A DNA stretch of 64,000 nt from Lutibacter agarilyticus (GCF_900188235.1 NZ_FZNT01000005.1:62001-126000); one strand, 5' to 3'. Shown: positions 9,719 to 19,057, counted from the first letter of the stretch. Notes: generated by a model from the letters alone, not told the origin. Numbers and translations: made by a program.

Positions 9719-10330
9719 TTATATATTCCCAAAGTAACTACTAATTCCGCTTAAAATACTTTGCACAGCATACGAAGCTAAAATCAGTCCCATAATTTTA
9801 CTTATTACCGTAATCCCATAATCCCCAATTCTCTTTTGTAAGTGATTTGCTCCCAAAAGAATTAGACAGGTAATTCCAATAACTAGTAAAACTATTCCCA
9901 TTGTGATTAATTGTTGTTGAATTGTATAAATGTGATTATCCGTCATTAAAACAACTGCCATAATTGCTCCTGGTGATGCTATGGAAGGAATAGCGATTGG
10001 AAATATTGTTACATGTTTGAAGTCTGTAATTCGATTTTTTTCCAGTTCAGGTTTTCCATCTCCGAATATCATTGTTAATGCAAATAAAAATAGAATTACA
10101 CCACCTGAAATTTGGAAAGCGTCAAGAGATACTGACATTCCTTCTAAAATAAGTTGTCCAATTACGATGAAAAATAAAAGTATCAAAAAAGCTATTACAG
10201 ATGCTCGGATTGCAATTTTCTTTTTATGGCGTAAATCAAATTCTTTAGTAGCCTCAAGATATACAGGAATTGTTCCAATTGGGTCAATTACAGCAAAAAC
10301 GAAAAATATTGTTGTTAAAACCTCAACCAT
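9719..10330 (-). CDS. MarC-family integral membrane protein
   Basis: Inner-membrane protein of 203 residues with about six hydrophobic helices. Family features are an early FAVIDPIGTIPVYLE motif, a second half-repeat with FPIAIPSIASPGAIM, and a basic loop (RHKKKIAIRAS) between helices. MarC proteins were once thought to confer multiple drug resistance, but their substrate is not established. It lies one nucleotide after the DUF3124 gene on the same strand, so the two are probably co-transcribed. Its neighbours downstream are transposase fragments, suggesting an accessory location. Confidence 0.88.
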   Translation of the reverse strand: MVEVLTTIFFVFAVIDPIGTIPVYLEATKEFDLRHKKKIAIRASVIAFLILLFFIVIGQLILEGMSVSLDAFQISGGVILFLFALTMIFGDGKPELEKNRITDFKHVTIFPIAIPSIASPGAIMAVVLMTDNHIYTIQQQLITMGIVLLVIGITCLILLGANHLQKRIGDYGITVISKIMGLILASYAVQSILSGISSYFGNI

Positions 10331-10331
10331 T

Positions 10332-10841
10332 TTACTTAATACGTTTAGCTTGAGTTGTGAAAGATAAACCTTGTTGTCCCATAGTAGAAGTCATTATTCC
10401 CTCAAAAAGGGGTTCTGAAGAGCCTTTTGGCACTTGCCATTCAAAAATAAAATTTGAACCAGTTCCACCAGAAACATCAATCTCATCTATTATTATTTCT
10501 GTTGTTTCCATTGGTGCTAAAAAAATTGGTGAGTCAACATATATTCTTACAGATTTTCCGTAAGTATCATAATATTCAACTCTTAAAAGGTAGATAGTAT
10601 CTAAATCACTGGTATTTCTCATACTTATCATTGAAGTTAGGTTGTGAGTTCTATGTTCAGTCATACTATATATTTGAGAATAAACTGATAGATACGATTT
10701 TCCAAATTCAAGTGAATCCTTGGATTCTAGATTAATTGCACGTTTTGACCAATTTTCAGAATGTATAGAGCTAATTTCTTTCTTTTCATTGCAACTAAAA
10801 AGTAGGTAAACTATTACTATGCTTAAATACTTTATTTTCAT
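10332..10841 (-). CDS. DUF3124-family lipoprotein
   Basis: Exported lipoprotein of 169 residues. The signal sequence ends in a lipobox (LLFSC, Cys about 17), followed by NEKKE, which lacks an Asp at +2. The globular part has the DUF3124 pattern: YLSVYSQIYS, LTSMISMRNTS, an aromatic D-T-I-Y-L-L strand, a proline-rich IFLAPMETTEI, and SGGTGSNFIFEW near the end. The function of DUF3124 is unknown. It is immediately upstream of the MarC-family gene (1 nt gap), so the pair may act together at the envelope. That pairing is inference. Confidence 0.8.
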   Translation of the reverse strand: MKIKYLSIVIVYLLFSCNEKKEISSIHSENWSKRAINLESKDSLEFGKSYLSVYSQIYSMTEHRTHNLTSMISMRNTSDLDTIYLLRVEYYDTYGKSVRIYVDSPIFLAPMETTEIIIDEIDVSGGTGSNFIFEWQVPKGSSEPLFEGIMTSTMGQQGLSFTTQAKRIK

Positions 10842-11460
10842 TTCAGTACGTTGTTTTTAAGAATGTGTAGTAAATAAGAAAGTATGAAAATGTACGATTT
10901 TAATATTTCTCCATTTTCAAACTAGAAAAGAGTAAATATAAAGGAATTAATTAAGAATTAATAACAAAGGAGAGCCTTTTTTCATACACTTGAAATTGCT
11001 TAACGTTTTATAACACTAGCTTAATTAGATTAAGATAACGTTAGTTAGATATACTATTATAAAAAACGATACTCGTTGTAAAGTTAGAAAAAGTTTTGCA
11101 AACTGTTAAACAAGGGTAAATTGTAGTTTAGATTAGACAATATAAGACCTACAACTTCCAAGTAAATTAGGATAAAATACTTGAGGTTTTAAACAAGTTT
11201 GAATCAAACGATTATTTTTTATTACAAATTAGAACATTTCAATTATCCGATAAAGAACGGATATACATAAATTTAAAATGTTAATTTTATACAGCTCTCA
11301 ACCTACCCCCGTCCTAAATATTGAAGAAGTCATTTTTTCTCCCCACACCCCTCAATTTGATGTGAGATTTTAATTCGTTAGAATCGTTAAATATTAGTTG
11401 ATGAGTATTAATGGATTTATAACACCTTTTAACGAAGTGACACAAAAAGTGACACACTGT
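10842..11460. other. Long intergenic stretch with no supported gene
   Basis: About 620 bp of AT-rich DNA between the DUF3124 gene and the tRNA-Gln terminator. A 37-codon open stretch at 11171-11284 (ending LSDKERIYINLKC) has a stop directly upstream and no start codon, so it could be a gene remnant or chance. A 10-bp direct repeat AAGTGACACA occurs at 11435 and 11447. Nothing else is recognised. Confidence 0.6.
11435..11456 (+). repeat. Short tandem direct repeat near tRNA-Gln
   Basis: AAGTGACACA is repeated exactly with a period of 12 bp. It lies just beyond the tRNA-Gln terminator. It could be a protein-binding site or a relic of an integration event; sequence alone does not decide. Confidence 0.5.
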
Positions 11461-11499
11461 AAAAACAAAATCCCTCTAAACGCAATGTTTAAAGGGATT
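11461..11499 (-). terminator. Terminator of tRNA-Gln
   Basis: AATCCCT (11469-11475) pairs with AGGGATT (11493-11499), and TAAAC (11477-11481) with GTTTA (11487-11491), across one C-A mismatch. On the minus strand the stem is followed by TTTTGTTTTT. Confidence 0.8.
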
Positions 11500-11514
11500 G
11501 TTTCAAAATGCTTG

Positions 11515-11585
11515 TTGACCTACAAGGACTCGAACCTTGACTGACGATACCAAAAACCGGAGTGCTACCATTACACCATAGGTCA
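11515..11585 (-). tRNA. tRNA-Gln (anticodon TTG)
   Basis: The reverse complement folds as a tRNA. The acceptor TGACCTA pairs with TAGGTCA, the D arm is GTGT/GCAC, and the anticodon loop TTTTGGT has TTG at 34-36. The T arm is CAAGG/CCTTG with loop TTCGAGT. CCA is not encoded. One pair of the anticodon stem (C27-T43) is mismatched, and the variable loop has 4 nt. Confidence 0.93.
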
Positions 11586-11755
11586 TTTTGCGGGTGCAAA
11601 TTTAAGGCAAAGTTTGAAATCCGCAAACATTTTTACATTTTTTTTTAAAAAAAATACACTTTGAAGCTTTAAGGCTTTATTAACACACCTTATTACACAT
11701 ACTTATACTATTTAAGATTAATTTTTGTTAAATTCGCCACGATAAAAAATTTTAT

Positions 11756-14700
11756 ATGAATTCATTTAATTTTTCTAAATGGAACACTCTAATTGGGTGG
11801 GCTACTTTTGCCATAGCGTTAATAACATACACTTTAACTTTAGAACCTACAGTTAGTTACTGGGATTGTGGAGAATATATTTCAACAGCTGTTAAATTAG
11901 AAGTTGGACATCCACCAGGAGCCCCTTTATTTCAAATGTTAGGAGCTTTCTTTGCTATGTTTACAACTGATGTTATGGAAATTGCTAAAATGGTAAATTT
12001 CATGTCTGCGCTAGCAAGTGCTTTTACCATACTTTTTATGTTTTGGACCATCACAGCTTTAGGTAAAAAGTTGATAGAAAAATCGTACGAATTAAATACC
12101 AGTTCATACATTGCTATTTTAGGAAGTGGAGTTGTAGGTGCTTTAACCTATACATTCTCTGATAGCTTTTGGTTTAGTGCCGTAGAAGGTGAAGTGTATG
12201 CCATGTCATCTTTTTTAATGGCATTACTATTTTGGTTAGGTTTACGATGGGAAGCAGAAATGGACAAACCACAAGGAAATAAATGGCTTTTATTAATAAG
12301 TTTTGTGGTAGGTTTATCTTTTGGTGTTCACATATTATCACTTTTAGTTATTCCATCAATTGTATTTTTATACATCTACAAAAAATACGGTAATTTAAAT
12401 TACAAACAATTTATAATAGCCAACTTAGCATCTATCTTAGTATTGGTTTTTGTATTTAAAATGCTATTTCCTTATACACTAAAGTATTTTAGTGCTTTAG
12501 AATTATTCTTTGTAAACTCAATTGGATTGCCTTTTGACACAGGAAGTATTATCGCTGGAATTTTATTAATTGCATTCTTTTACTTCGGAATTCGTTATAC
12601 ACATAAAAAGCATTTGGTAAGAGCCAATACAATTATCCTTTCTGTATTATTTATCATTATCGGATTTTCATCGTGGTTAATGCTGCCTATTAGAGCAAAT
12701 GCCAATACTACTATTAATGAAAACAATCCATCAAGTGCACGTGAACTTTTAGCTTATTACGATCGTGAGCAATATGGTGATGCCAATGTTTTTTACGACA
12801 CTTATTACTCGTTAATTTACAACAGAGAACAAGACCGTGAAAACCCTAGCAGGGATGACAAACCTAAATATGAAAAAGATGAAACAACCGGAAAATACAT
12901 TATTGTAAACAATTACAAAGATGCGCTACCAAATTGGAGCAGCAAACACAAAGGTTTTATTCCAAGAATGGTGAGCACCAGTGGTAGTGTTATTAAAAAT
13001 TACAAAGCCATTGCTGGCATTCCTCAAAACAGTAAAAGGAGACCTACATTTTTAGAAAACCTAACTTTTATGGTCGATTTCCAATTTGGATATATGTATG
13101 GCCGCTATTTTATGTGGAATTTTGTAGGAAGGCAAAATGATGTACAAGGGCAATTAGACATTCAAAACGGAAACTGGCTAAGTGGAATTAAATTTATTGA
13201 TGAAATGCGCTTAGGCCCACAATCTAACTTACCTTCAGATGTTAAAAATAACAAAGGTCGAAATACTTATTACTTCCTTCCTTTAATTTTAGGGATTATT
13301 GGAGTTTTATTTCATTTGAAAAAAGATAAAAACGATTTTTATGTATTGTTCTTATTCTTTGCTTTCACAGGTTTGGCAATTATTTTTTACACAAATCCAA
13401 AACCATTTGAACCACGTGAACGAGATTACGCCGTTGTAGGATCGTTTTATATTTTTGCAATTTGGGTAGGATTTGGAGTGTTAGCACTATTTGAAAAGCT
13501 GAAAAACTACGCCAATCAAAATACCGTTGCTATTGCAGTTTCCGCAATAGCATTGTTGGCAGTACCAACTTTAATGGCTAGTGAAAACTGGGATGATCAC
13601 GATAGGTCTAACCGCTATACATCTCATTTAAACGCAAAAGCTTATTTAGATTCATGTGATCCAAATGCTATTCTATTTACCATTGGAGATAATGATACAT
13701 TCCCGCTTTGGTACCTTCAAGAGGTTGAAAACTACAGAACAGATATGAAGCTTATAAACACTAGTTTATTTGCTACCGACTGGTATATTGACCAAATGAA
13801 ACGCAAAACATATAAAGCAGACGCTATTCCTTCTCAATTAACTCATGACAAGTACAAATGGGGAACTTTAGATGTTGCTTATTATTTTGAAGAATTATTT
13901 CCTCAGTTAAAAGATTCTGTGATTGATATAGACTCTTTCATGAAATGGGTTGAAAGCGACAGTCCTAGAACTCAGTACGATTTAGATGATGATGGTATTC
14001 CTGAAAAAGTACTACCAAGTAATAAAATTAGAATTCCTGTTGACAAAAAAGCTGTATTAAGAAACGGTATTGTAGCCCAAAAAGATGCGGATTTAATTGT
14101 GCCTTATATTGATATTAATTTTGGTAGCAATCTTACTAAAAACCGAATTTTAATGCTTGATATATTAGCAAATAACAATTGGGAAAAACCAATTTATTTT
14201 ACGGGTGGCGCTCAAGCTGATGAAGAATATATATGGCTAAAAGACTATTTACAATTAGATGGAATGACTTTTAAATTAGTACCAATTTACACCCCAAACA
14301 AAAGTAATTTCTTTGAAATGGGACGCATTAATACAGATATTATGTATGAAAATGTGAGCAATTGGGACTGGAGAAACATTACAGATGACAACATTTATTT
14401 AGATCCTGAAACTAGAAAAAACTCTGTAACCTACAGAAACAATATGGAGCGTTTGGCACGCACTTTAATTAAAGAAGGTAAAACCGATAAAGCAAAAGAA
14501 ATTTTACGTATTTCGTTAGAAAAAATGCCTGTTCACAAATTTGGACATTACAGCATGTTAATTTCTTATATTGATTTATTCTACCTTATAAATGAAAAAG
14601 AAGATGCACGTAAATTAGTTACTGAATTAAAAACTGTTTTTCAAGAAAAACTGACCTACTACAGCCAATTTAACCAAGCTGATATAGAAGGGATTTTTGA

Positions 14701-14839
14701 TGAAATTGAACGCAATCTATTAATGTACGATCAAGTATTAAAAACAGTGATTCAGTTTGACGATGAGGATTATGCAAAAACATTGAAAGACGAATATATT
14801 ACTTATATAAAACTCTATGAGTTTTTAATGAGCGAATAA
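11756..14839 (+). CDS. DUF2723 (TMEM260-like) membrane protein, probable glycosyltransferase
   Basis: Large inner-membrane protein of 1027 residues. The N-terminal region holds the DUF2723 signature: TLEPTVSYWDCGEYI followed by GHPPGAPLFQMLG, with many helices to about residue 600. An acidic residue in this first loop (D-C-G-E) is typical of GT-C-type enzymes. The rest is soluble, with a conserved GDNDTFPLWYLQ motif, and ends in a TPR-like helical tail (LIKEGKTDKAKEILRISLEK). The animal homologue TMEM260 is a protein O-mannosyltransferase, so a GT-C glycosyltransferase role is plausible; donor and acceptor are unknown. It lies 2 nt before the polysaccharide deacetylase, so the two form an operon. 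Confidence 0.85.
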   Translation: MNSFNFSKWNTLIGWATFAIALITYTLTLEPTVSYWDCGEYISTAVKLEVGHPPGAPLFQMLGAFFAMFTTDVMEIAKMVNFMSALASAFTILFMFWTITALGKKLIEKSYELNTSSYIAILGSGVVGALTYTFSDSFWFSAVEGEVYAMSSFLMALLFWLGLRWEAEMDKPQGNKWLLLISFVVGLSFGVHILSLLVIPSIVFLYIYKKYGNLNYKQFIIANLASILVLVFVFKMLFPYTLKYFSALELFFVNSIGLPFDTGSIIAGILLIAFFYFGIRYTHKKHLVRANTIILSVLFIIIGFSSWLMLPIRANANTTINENNPSSARELLAYYDREQYGDANVFYDTYYSLIYNREQDRENPSRDDKPKYEKDETTGKYIIVNNYKDALPNWSSKHKGFIPRMVSTSGSVIKNYKAIAGIPQNSKRRPTFLENLTFMVDFQFGYMYGRYFMWNFVGRQNDVQGQLDIQNGNWLSGIKFIDEMRLGPQSNLPSDVKNNKGRNTYYFLPLILGIIGVLFHLKKDKNDFYVLFLFFAFTGLAIIFYTNPKPFEPRERDYAVVGSFYIFAIWVGFGVLALFEKLKNYANQNTVAIAVSAIALLAVPTLMASENWDDHDRSNRYTSHLNAKAYLDSCDPNAILFTIGDNDTFPLWYLQEVENYRTDMKLINTSLFATDWYIDQMKRKTYKADAIPSQLTHDKYKWGTLDVAYYFEELFPQLKDSVIDIDSFMKWVESDSPRTQYDLDDDGIPEKVLPSNKIRIPVDKKAVLRNGIVAQKDADLIVPYIDINFGSNLTKNRILMLDILANNNWEKPIYFTGGAQADEEYIWLKDYLQLDGMTFKLVPIYTPNKSNFFEMGRINTDIMYENVSNWDWRNITDDNIYLDPETRKNSVTYRNNMERLARTLIKEGKTDKAKEILRISLEKMPVHKFGHYSMLISYIDLFYLINEKEDARKLVTELKTVFQEKLTYYSQFNQADIEGIFDEIERNLLMYDQVLKTVIQFDDEDYAKTLKDEYITYIKLYEFLMSE

Positions 14840-14841
14840 CA

Positions 14842-15468
14842 ATGAAAAAATACATTATAAAAACTCCAAGCCTAGTTAAATTGTTTTTCAACAATTGGGT
14901 TTGGAGTTTCTCTTCAAAAGAAAAAACATTGTATTTAACTTTTGATGACGGACCTACTCCTGAAATAACAAACTGGACTTTAAACACACTTAAGGAGCAC
15001 AATGCAAAAGCCACTTTTTTTTGCATTGGAAAAAACATTGCTAAATATCCTGAAATTTACGAGAAAATTAAAGCTCAAAATCATACTGTAGGAAACCACA
15101 CAAACAACCATTTAAATGGCTATAAAACAACTGCTACAACTTATCTTGAAAACATTGACCTTTCAGAAGAAAACTCAGGAGAAAAATTAAACCTTTTTAG
15201 ACCACCATACGGAAAACTAAAACTTTCACAAGCTGAACAAATTAGAAAAAAAGGTTACAAAATAGTTATGTGGGATGTTTTAAGTGCCGATTTTGATACT
15301 AAAATCACTTCTGAAGAATGTTTAGCCAATGTTATTAAAAATGTAAAAAATGGAAGTATTATTGTTTTTCATGATAGCGTAAAAGCTAGTGAAAAATTAA
15401 AATTTGTATTACCTAAAATATTAGAATTTTACAAAGCTAAAGGCTATACTTTTAATGCTATAAATTAA
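14842..15468 (+). CDS. Polysaccharide deacetylase (NodB fold, CE4)
   Basis: Metal-dependent carbohydrate N-deacetylase, 208 residues. All CE4 motifs are visible: TFDDGP (catalytic Asp35 and metal Asp36), HTNNH (metal His86 and His90), RPPYG at 120-124, WDVLSADFD near 144-152 and the catalytic His in FHDS (His177). There is no clear signal peptide, although residues 10-22 are moderately hydrophobic. It starts 2 nt after the DUF2723 gene, suggesting a shared role in glycan processing. Its stop codon overlaps the stop of the convergent thioredoxin-like gene by 4 nt. Confidence 0.9.
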   Translation: MKKYIIKTPSLVKLFFNNWVWSFSSKEKTLYLTFDDGPTPEITNWTLNTLKEHNAKATFFCIGKNIAKYPEIYEKIKAQNHTVGNHTNNHLNGYKTTATTYLENIDLSEENSGEKLNLFRPPYGKLKLSQAEQIRKKGYKIVMWDVLSADFDTKITSEECLANVIKNVKNGSIIVFHDSVKASEKLKFVLPKILEFYKAKGYTFNAIN

Positions 15469-15761
15469 ACGTATTGTTGCACTAAATTAATTAACGTATT
15501 TGCATCTTGATCCCCAGATTGGCGCCATTTCATTTCACCATCTTTATAAATAATAAATGTTGGATTTCCTTTAATTCTTAATGCGTTTGCTAAAATCTCA
15601 TTTTTTTCAACATCAATTTTAATCACTTTGGCACTATCGCCTAACGCCGCAGCAACATCACGCAACGTTGCATGAAAATTATCAGAATCTGCTTCCCACT
15701 CTGCATAAAAATCAATTAAAACAGGAATTTCTGAACTTATTAATTCGCCAAACTTTGTCAT
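15465..15761 (-). CDS. Thioredoxin-fold protein lacking the CXXC active site
   Basis: Protein of 98 residues with a clear thioredoxin fold: VLIDFYAEW, then KVIKIDVEKN, GNPTFIIYKDGE with the cis-Pro, and a final helix. Where thioredoxins have WCGPC, this one has WEADS at 22-26, so both cysteines are gone and there is no Cys elsewhere. It therefore cannot act as a disulfide reductase and may be a binding or scaffold protein. From memory, similar Cys-less forms exist in other Flavobacteriaceae, so this may be an established lineage and not a recent loss. It stands alone, convergent with the deacetylase gene. Confidence 0.85.
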   Translation of the reverse strand: MTKFGELISSEIPVLIDFYAEWEADSDNFHATLRDVAAALGDSAKVIKIDVEKNEILANALRIKGNPTFIIYKDGEMKWRQSGDQDANTLINLVQQYV

Positions 15762-15848
15762 AACTTATGTGTTTTTTTTCAACAAAAACTCAAAAAATGA
15801 ATACCTATACATATACAAATGTAACATTTTTAATTAAAAAATCCTTAT

Positions 15849-17063
15849 CTACCTATTTCTCAAGGTAATTACCGTTATTTCTGGCCAAATTCCAACTCTT
15901 CCTGGGAATGCTAAAAACCCAAAACCACGATTCACATTAATATATCTTCCAAAGGCAGAGTAAATGCCTGCCCATTGCTCATAAACATACTGAACAGGAC
16001 TCCATTTTATACCTGGTATCTCTATTCCAAACTGCATTCCGTGTGTATGACCACTTAAGGTTAAATGGTAATTATGTTCATCTACTTTTACTTCTGTATT
16101 CCAATGCGAAGGATCGTGACTCATTAATATTTTAAAATCTTCCTTCGCTATTTTAGAAGATGCCAACTTTAAATCTCCTGCTTTTTTAAAACGAGTTCCC
16201 CAATTTTCAACACCAATTAATGCAATTTTATCAGTTCCTTTTTCTAAATAAACACTATTATTTAACAATAAATTAAACCCTATTTTTGGGTGAATATCTT
16301 TTATTGCTTGGAAATTAGCTTCTTTTTCATCTGAAGACTTCCAACGGGCATATTCTCCGTAATCATGATTTCCCAATACAGAATATTTTCCGTCTTTCGC
16401 TTCTAACTTTTTGAAATAAGGGATCCAAGGTTCCATTTCATCAGCCGTATTGTTTACAATATCGCCTGTAAACAAAATTACATCAGAAGCTTGTTCATTT
16501 ATCAAATCGATACCTGCACTTATTTTTTCAGCATCATCAAAACTACCACTATGAATATCTGAAATATGCGTAATTTTAAATCCGTCAAAAGCAGTTGGTA
16601 AATCATCGAAAAACAGGGTATGTTCAATTACTTGGTAGTTGTATTTCCCGCGCGCCATTCCGTAAATAACAGAAAAAAATGGTATTGCAGCTAAACCTAA
16701 CGCCACTTTACTTACAAACACTCTTCGGTCTTCTAAAAAAACTTTGGAACTAGAATTGCTTGAAAAATAGTTGAAAACACCTTTTACTATTCTAAAAACA
16801 TCTTCTGAAAATAAGATTAATAATGCTATAATTTTTGGTGTGATTGATAAAATTACCAAACCAAAGGCAAACATTACCGCCTGCGACATCCCCGTTGACC
16901 TGTTAAATGTTGTTAATTGGTAAATAACATTTGCTAAAACACCTATTGAAAAAAGCCAATAAAATGCATAAACAAACTTACTTTTAGTACTTGTTTTTAC
17001 ACCTTGAAACGCATAAAAATCAACAAAAAGAACAAACGCAATAAATAAAACCCATCTTATCAT
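15849..17063 (-). CDS. Membrane-anchored metallophosphoesterase
   Basis: Calcineurin-like phosphoesterase of 404 residues with an N-terminal membrane part. Helices lie near 3-20, 33-52 and 64-86, with a further hydrophobic segment near 118-135. The catalytic domain follows: HISDIHSG at 167-173, FTGDIVN near 198, GNHDYGEY at 231-238, MSHDPSHW near 311 and SGHTHGMQ near 337. All metal ligands are present. The architecture is that of YaeI/YkuE-type enzymes, some of which cleave UDP-diacylglucosamine-like or nucleotide substrates. The active site should face the periplasm, but the substrate is not known. Confidence 0.88.
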   Translation of the reverse strand: MIRWVLFIAFVLFVDFYAFQGVKTSTKSKFVYAFYWLFSIGVLANVIYQLTTFNRSTGMSQAVMFAFGLVILSITPKIIALLILFSEDVFRIVKGVFNYFSSNSSSKVFLEDRRVFVSKVALGLAAIPFFSVIYGMARGKYNYQVIEHTLFFDDLPTAFDGFKITHISDIHSGSFDDAEKISAGIDLINEQASDVILFTGDIVNNTADEMEPWIPYFKKLEAKDGKYSVLGNHDYGEYARWKSSDEKEANFQAIKDIHPKIGFNLLLNNSVYLEKGTDKIALIGVENWGTRFKKAGDLKLASSKIAKEDFKILMSHDPSHWNTEVKVDEHNYHLTLSGHTHGMQFGIEIPGIKWSPVQYVYEQWAGIYSAFGRYINVNRGFGFLAFPGRVGIWPEITVITLRNR

Positions 17064-17137
17064 AAAAACAAATCTAAATTTATTTTATGATAAACTACAA
17101 AATGCTATTTAAAATTAAGAAGGTTTTAACTATAAAA

Positions 17138-18184
17138 TTAATATTTAGTATATTCTTCATTACTCCCATCACTGTCTATTTGGTAATGAAAATCTATTTC
17201 TAATAAACCAGCCTCTCCCGTATAAGTATCATTAGCTGAATCAGAAGAATTTCTAAAAAGTCTACATACCAACATACTAGACAATGTTTTCCCATCTCCA
17301 TTAATACCATCAGTTCCAATACGTGTAATTACATGTTCATAATTCGCAATATCACCTGTGTTTGGAGCAGCAACAGTATTTCCCGTAATTGTAGTAGTTG
17401 CCCCAAATACCTCTCCAACCTTAACCCAAGTATATTCTAAACCCCAAGCAACTCGAGTTGCCATAGGAGCACCATCTTTTGTTGTCCAATGCACATGCGG
17501 ATAAATCTTAGTTCCTTCTTTCCATCCATGTGGCATTTGTACTGTAAAAACAATATCACTTTCTTTATTTTGGTCCGATTGATTTTTAAACCAAAGAAGA
17601 AGCGTGTTCCCTAAAAATGACCCCCAAGCAGCCCCCTCAGTTGTGTTTTTTATTTTAACAGAGTTTACAGGCACTTTTAAATCATCCCATCTAGTGGCAT
17701 TCCCAATATAACTTAATGAACCGTCTGTTGTTACCTTTGTATAATTTCCACTGATGCTATCTCCCATAAAAACAACACCATTGGCATCAATTTTCATGCG
17801 CTCTGCACCTCGTGTAGTAAAATTTATTTCATCACCATTAGGATCGGTATCTGTAACATTTTCAACTTCAATTTTAGTATCGCCATCAGTGTCAGACAAT
17901 GTTGCTTCACCAACTAACTCTTTCCAAGTATCTACATTGTAATACCAAAAACTCTTTGTTTCAGTATCAAACACCAAGAGTCCATTTGCAGGTGATGGTA
18001 TTGCAGCTCTTAATGTTGAATTCATCCTTGGCACTAAAACCCCCTTATTATTATCTGGTGACTGTATATCCAACATAGATGAAGCGTGTGGTGTTGTAGT
18101 TCCTATACCTACTTGGGCTGTAGAATTAATTGTTACAAAAAGTACAATAATTAAAGTTGTAATATATAATTTTAGATTTTTCAT
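17138..18184 (-). CDS. Secreted surface protein with VGIGTTTPxASSMLDI N-terminus
   Basis: Exported protein of 348 residues. A signal peptide (1 to about 23, ending STAQ) is followed by VGIGTTTPHASSMLDIQS and GVLVPRMNS. This N-terminal module is common in Bacteroidota surface and fibre-like proteins and is shared with the next gene upstream. An acidic DTDGDTKIEVEN segment resembling a calcium-binding loop lies near 97-108. The rest is beta-rich with no family I recognise. No T9SS C-terminal domain is seen. It is the last of three co-directional surface-protein genes, 36 nt from its neighbour. The function is unknown. Confidence 0.72.
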   Translation of the reverse strand: MKNLKLYITTLIIVLFVTINSTAQVGIGTTTPHASSMLDIQSPDNNKGVLVPRMNSTLRAAIPSPANGLLVFDTETKSFWYYNVDTWKELVGEATLSDTDGDTKIEVENVTDTDPNGDEINFTTRGAERMKIDANGVVFMGDSISGNYTKVTTDGSLSYIGNATRWDDLKVPVNSVKIKNTTEGAAWGSFLGNTLLLWFKNQSDQNKESDIVFTVQMPHGWKEGTKIYPHVHWTTKDGAPMATRVAWGLEYTWVKVGEVFGATTTITGNTVAAPNTGDIANYEHVITRIGTDGINGDGKTLSSMLVCRLFRNSSDSANDTYTGEAGLLEIDFHYQIDSDGSNEEYTKY

Positions 18185-18220
18185 AATTAAGTTTATAATT
18201 TATATTTTTAAGAATATTAG

Positions 18221-19057
18221 TTACATTCCTATAGCTACAAAATTAAAGGATTTAATGTTAACATATTTATTAGCCGAAGTTAAATTCCCAACGAAAAATT
18301 CAATATAATCCGTTGGGTCTAACCATAACAGCACATGCATAGCTGTACTTTGATATTCAGAAGTATTCCCAGTAGTAATAAATAATTTTGAAGAATCTTG
18401 AACCAATCCATTTTTACCTACAGCAAAAATAAACACATCTTTTGAAATTTCTGGAGAGTAACTAAAACTAAGTGCTATATGAAAATACCGCCCTACAGTT
18501 CCTTCATAAGTCAAACGGCTATCTGCACCTGTTCCAAACATATCATTTACAAAGTTAGTATTTGCAGTGCCAGGATTAATTTTATTCATATTATCATTGG
18601 TTATCAACCCTGAATTTCCAGTAGCTACAGAAGGAATTGTTAAATTAAACCCTGCTGTTTCAAAATAACTAATCTCCCCCATTGGCAACATCAACCGTCC
18701 TACTGCTGTAAGAGTTCCTGTAAAAGTTTTATCTCCTGCAATTGTTTGATTTGTTGTTAAATCTACATAACTTCCAGCCCCAGTTTCTACAACTTGCCAT
18801 GAGGTTCCATTGTAATAATTTAATTTATTAGTAGTGATATTGTAAATTAACAATCCTGCTGCAGGAGCTCCAATAAGGTCTCTAGCTGACGTATCCATTC
18901 TTGGAGGTAGAAATCCTTTTTCTGATGAAGTAATATCCAACATTGATGAGGCATTTGGAGTTGTTGTACCTATACCAACTTGGGCAAAGGTATTAATTGC
19001 TGTAAAAAACAGAATAACAAGTACTATAAAAAACAGTTTTAGGTTTAAATTTCTCAT
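18221..19057 (-). CDS. Secreted surface protein, paralogous N-terminus
   Basis: Exported protein of 278 residues with a signal peptide (about 1-25, ending TFAQ), then VGIGTTTPNASSMLDITS and KGFLPPRMDTSARD. The next segment, AAGLLIYNITTNKLNYYNGTSW, matches the equivalent segment of the downstream gene. The C-terminal half is unique and beta-rich, ending FNFVAIGM, somewhat like trimeric fibre heads. It lies between the T9SS cargo gene (26 nt) and its paralogue (36 nt), so all three are probably one transcript. The function is unknown. Confidence 0.72.
   Translation of the reverse strand: MRNLNLKLFFIVLVILFFTAINTFAQVGIGTTTPNASSMLDITSSEKGFLPPRMDTSARDLIGAPAAGLLIYNITTNKLNYYNGTSWQVVETGAGSYVDLTTNQTIAGDKTFTGTLTAVGRLMLPMGEISYFETAGFNLTIPSVATGNSGLITNDNMNKINPGTANTNFVNDMFGTGADSRLTYEGTVGRYFHIALSFSYSPEISKDVFIFAVGKNGLVQDSSKLFITTGNTSEYQSTAMHVLLWLDPTDYIEFFVGNLTSANKYVNIKSFNFVAIGM

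Noticed and set aside
11146-11154. GACCTACAA match to the 3' part of tRNA-Gln, as a possible attachment repeat
   Set aside because: Only nine bases agree, well within chance for this length of AT-rich DNA, and no integrase is nearby.
11171-11284. 37-codon open stretch ending LSDKERIYINLKC
   Set aside because: A stop codon lies directly before it and there is no start codon; too short to support as a gene, so only noted in the intergenic entry.
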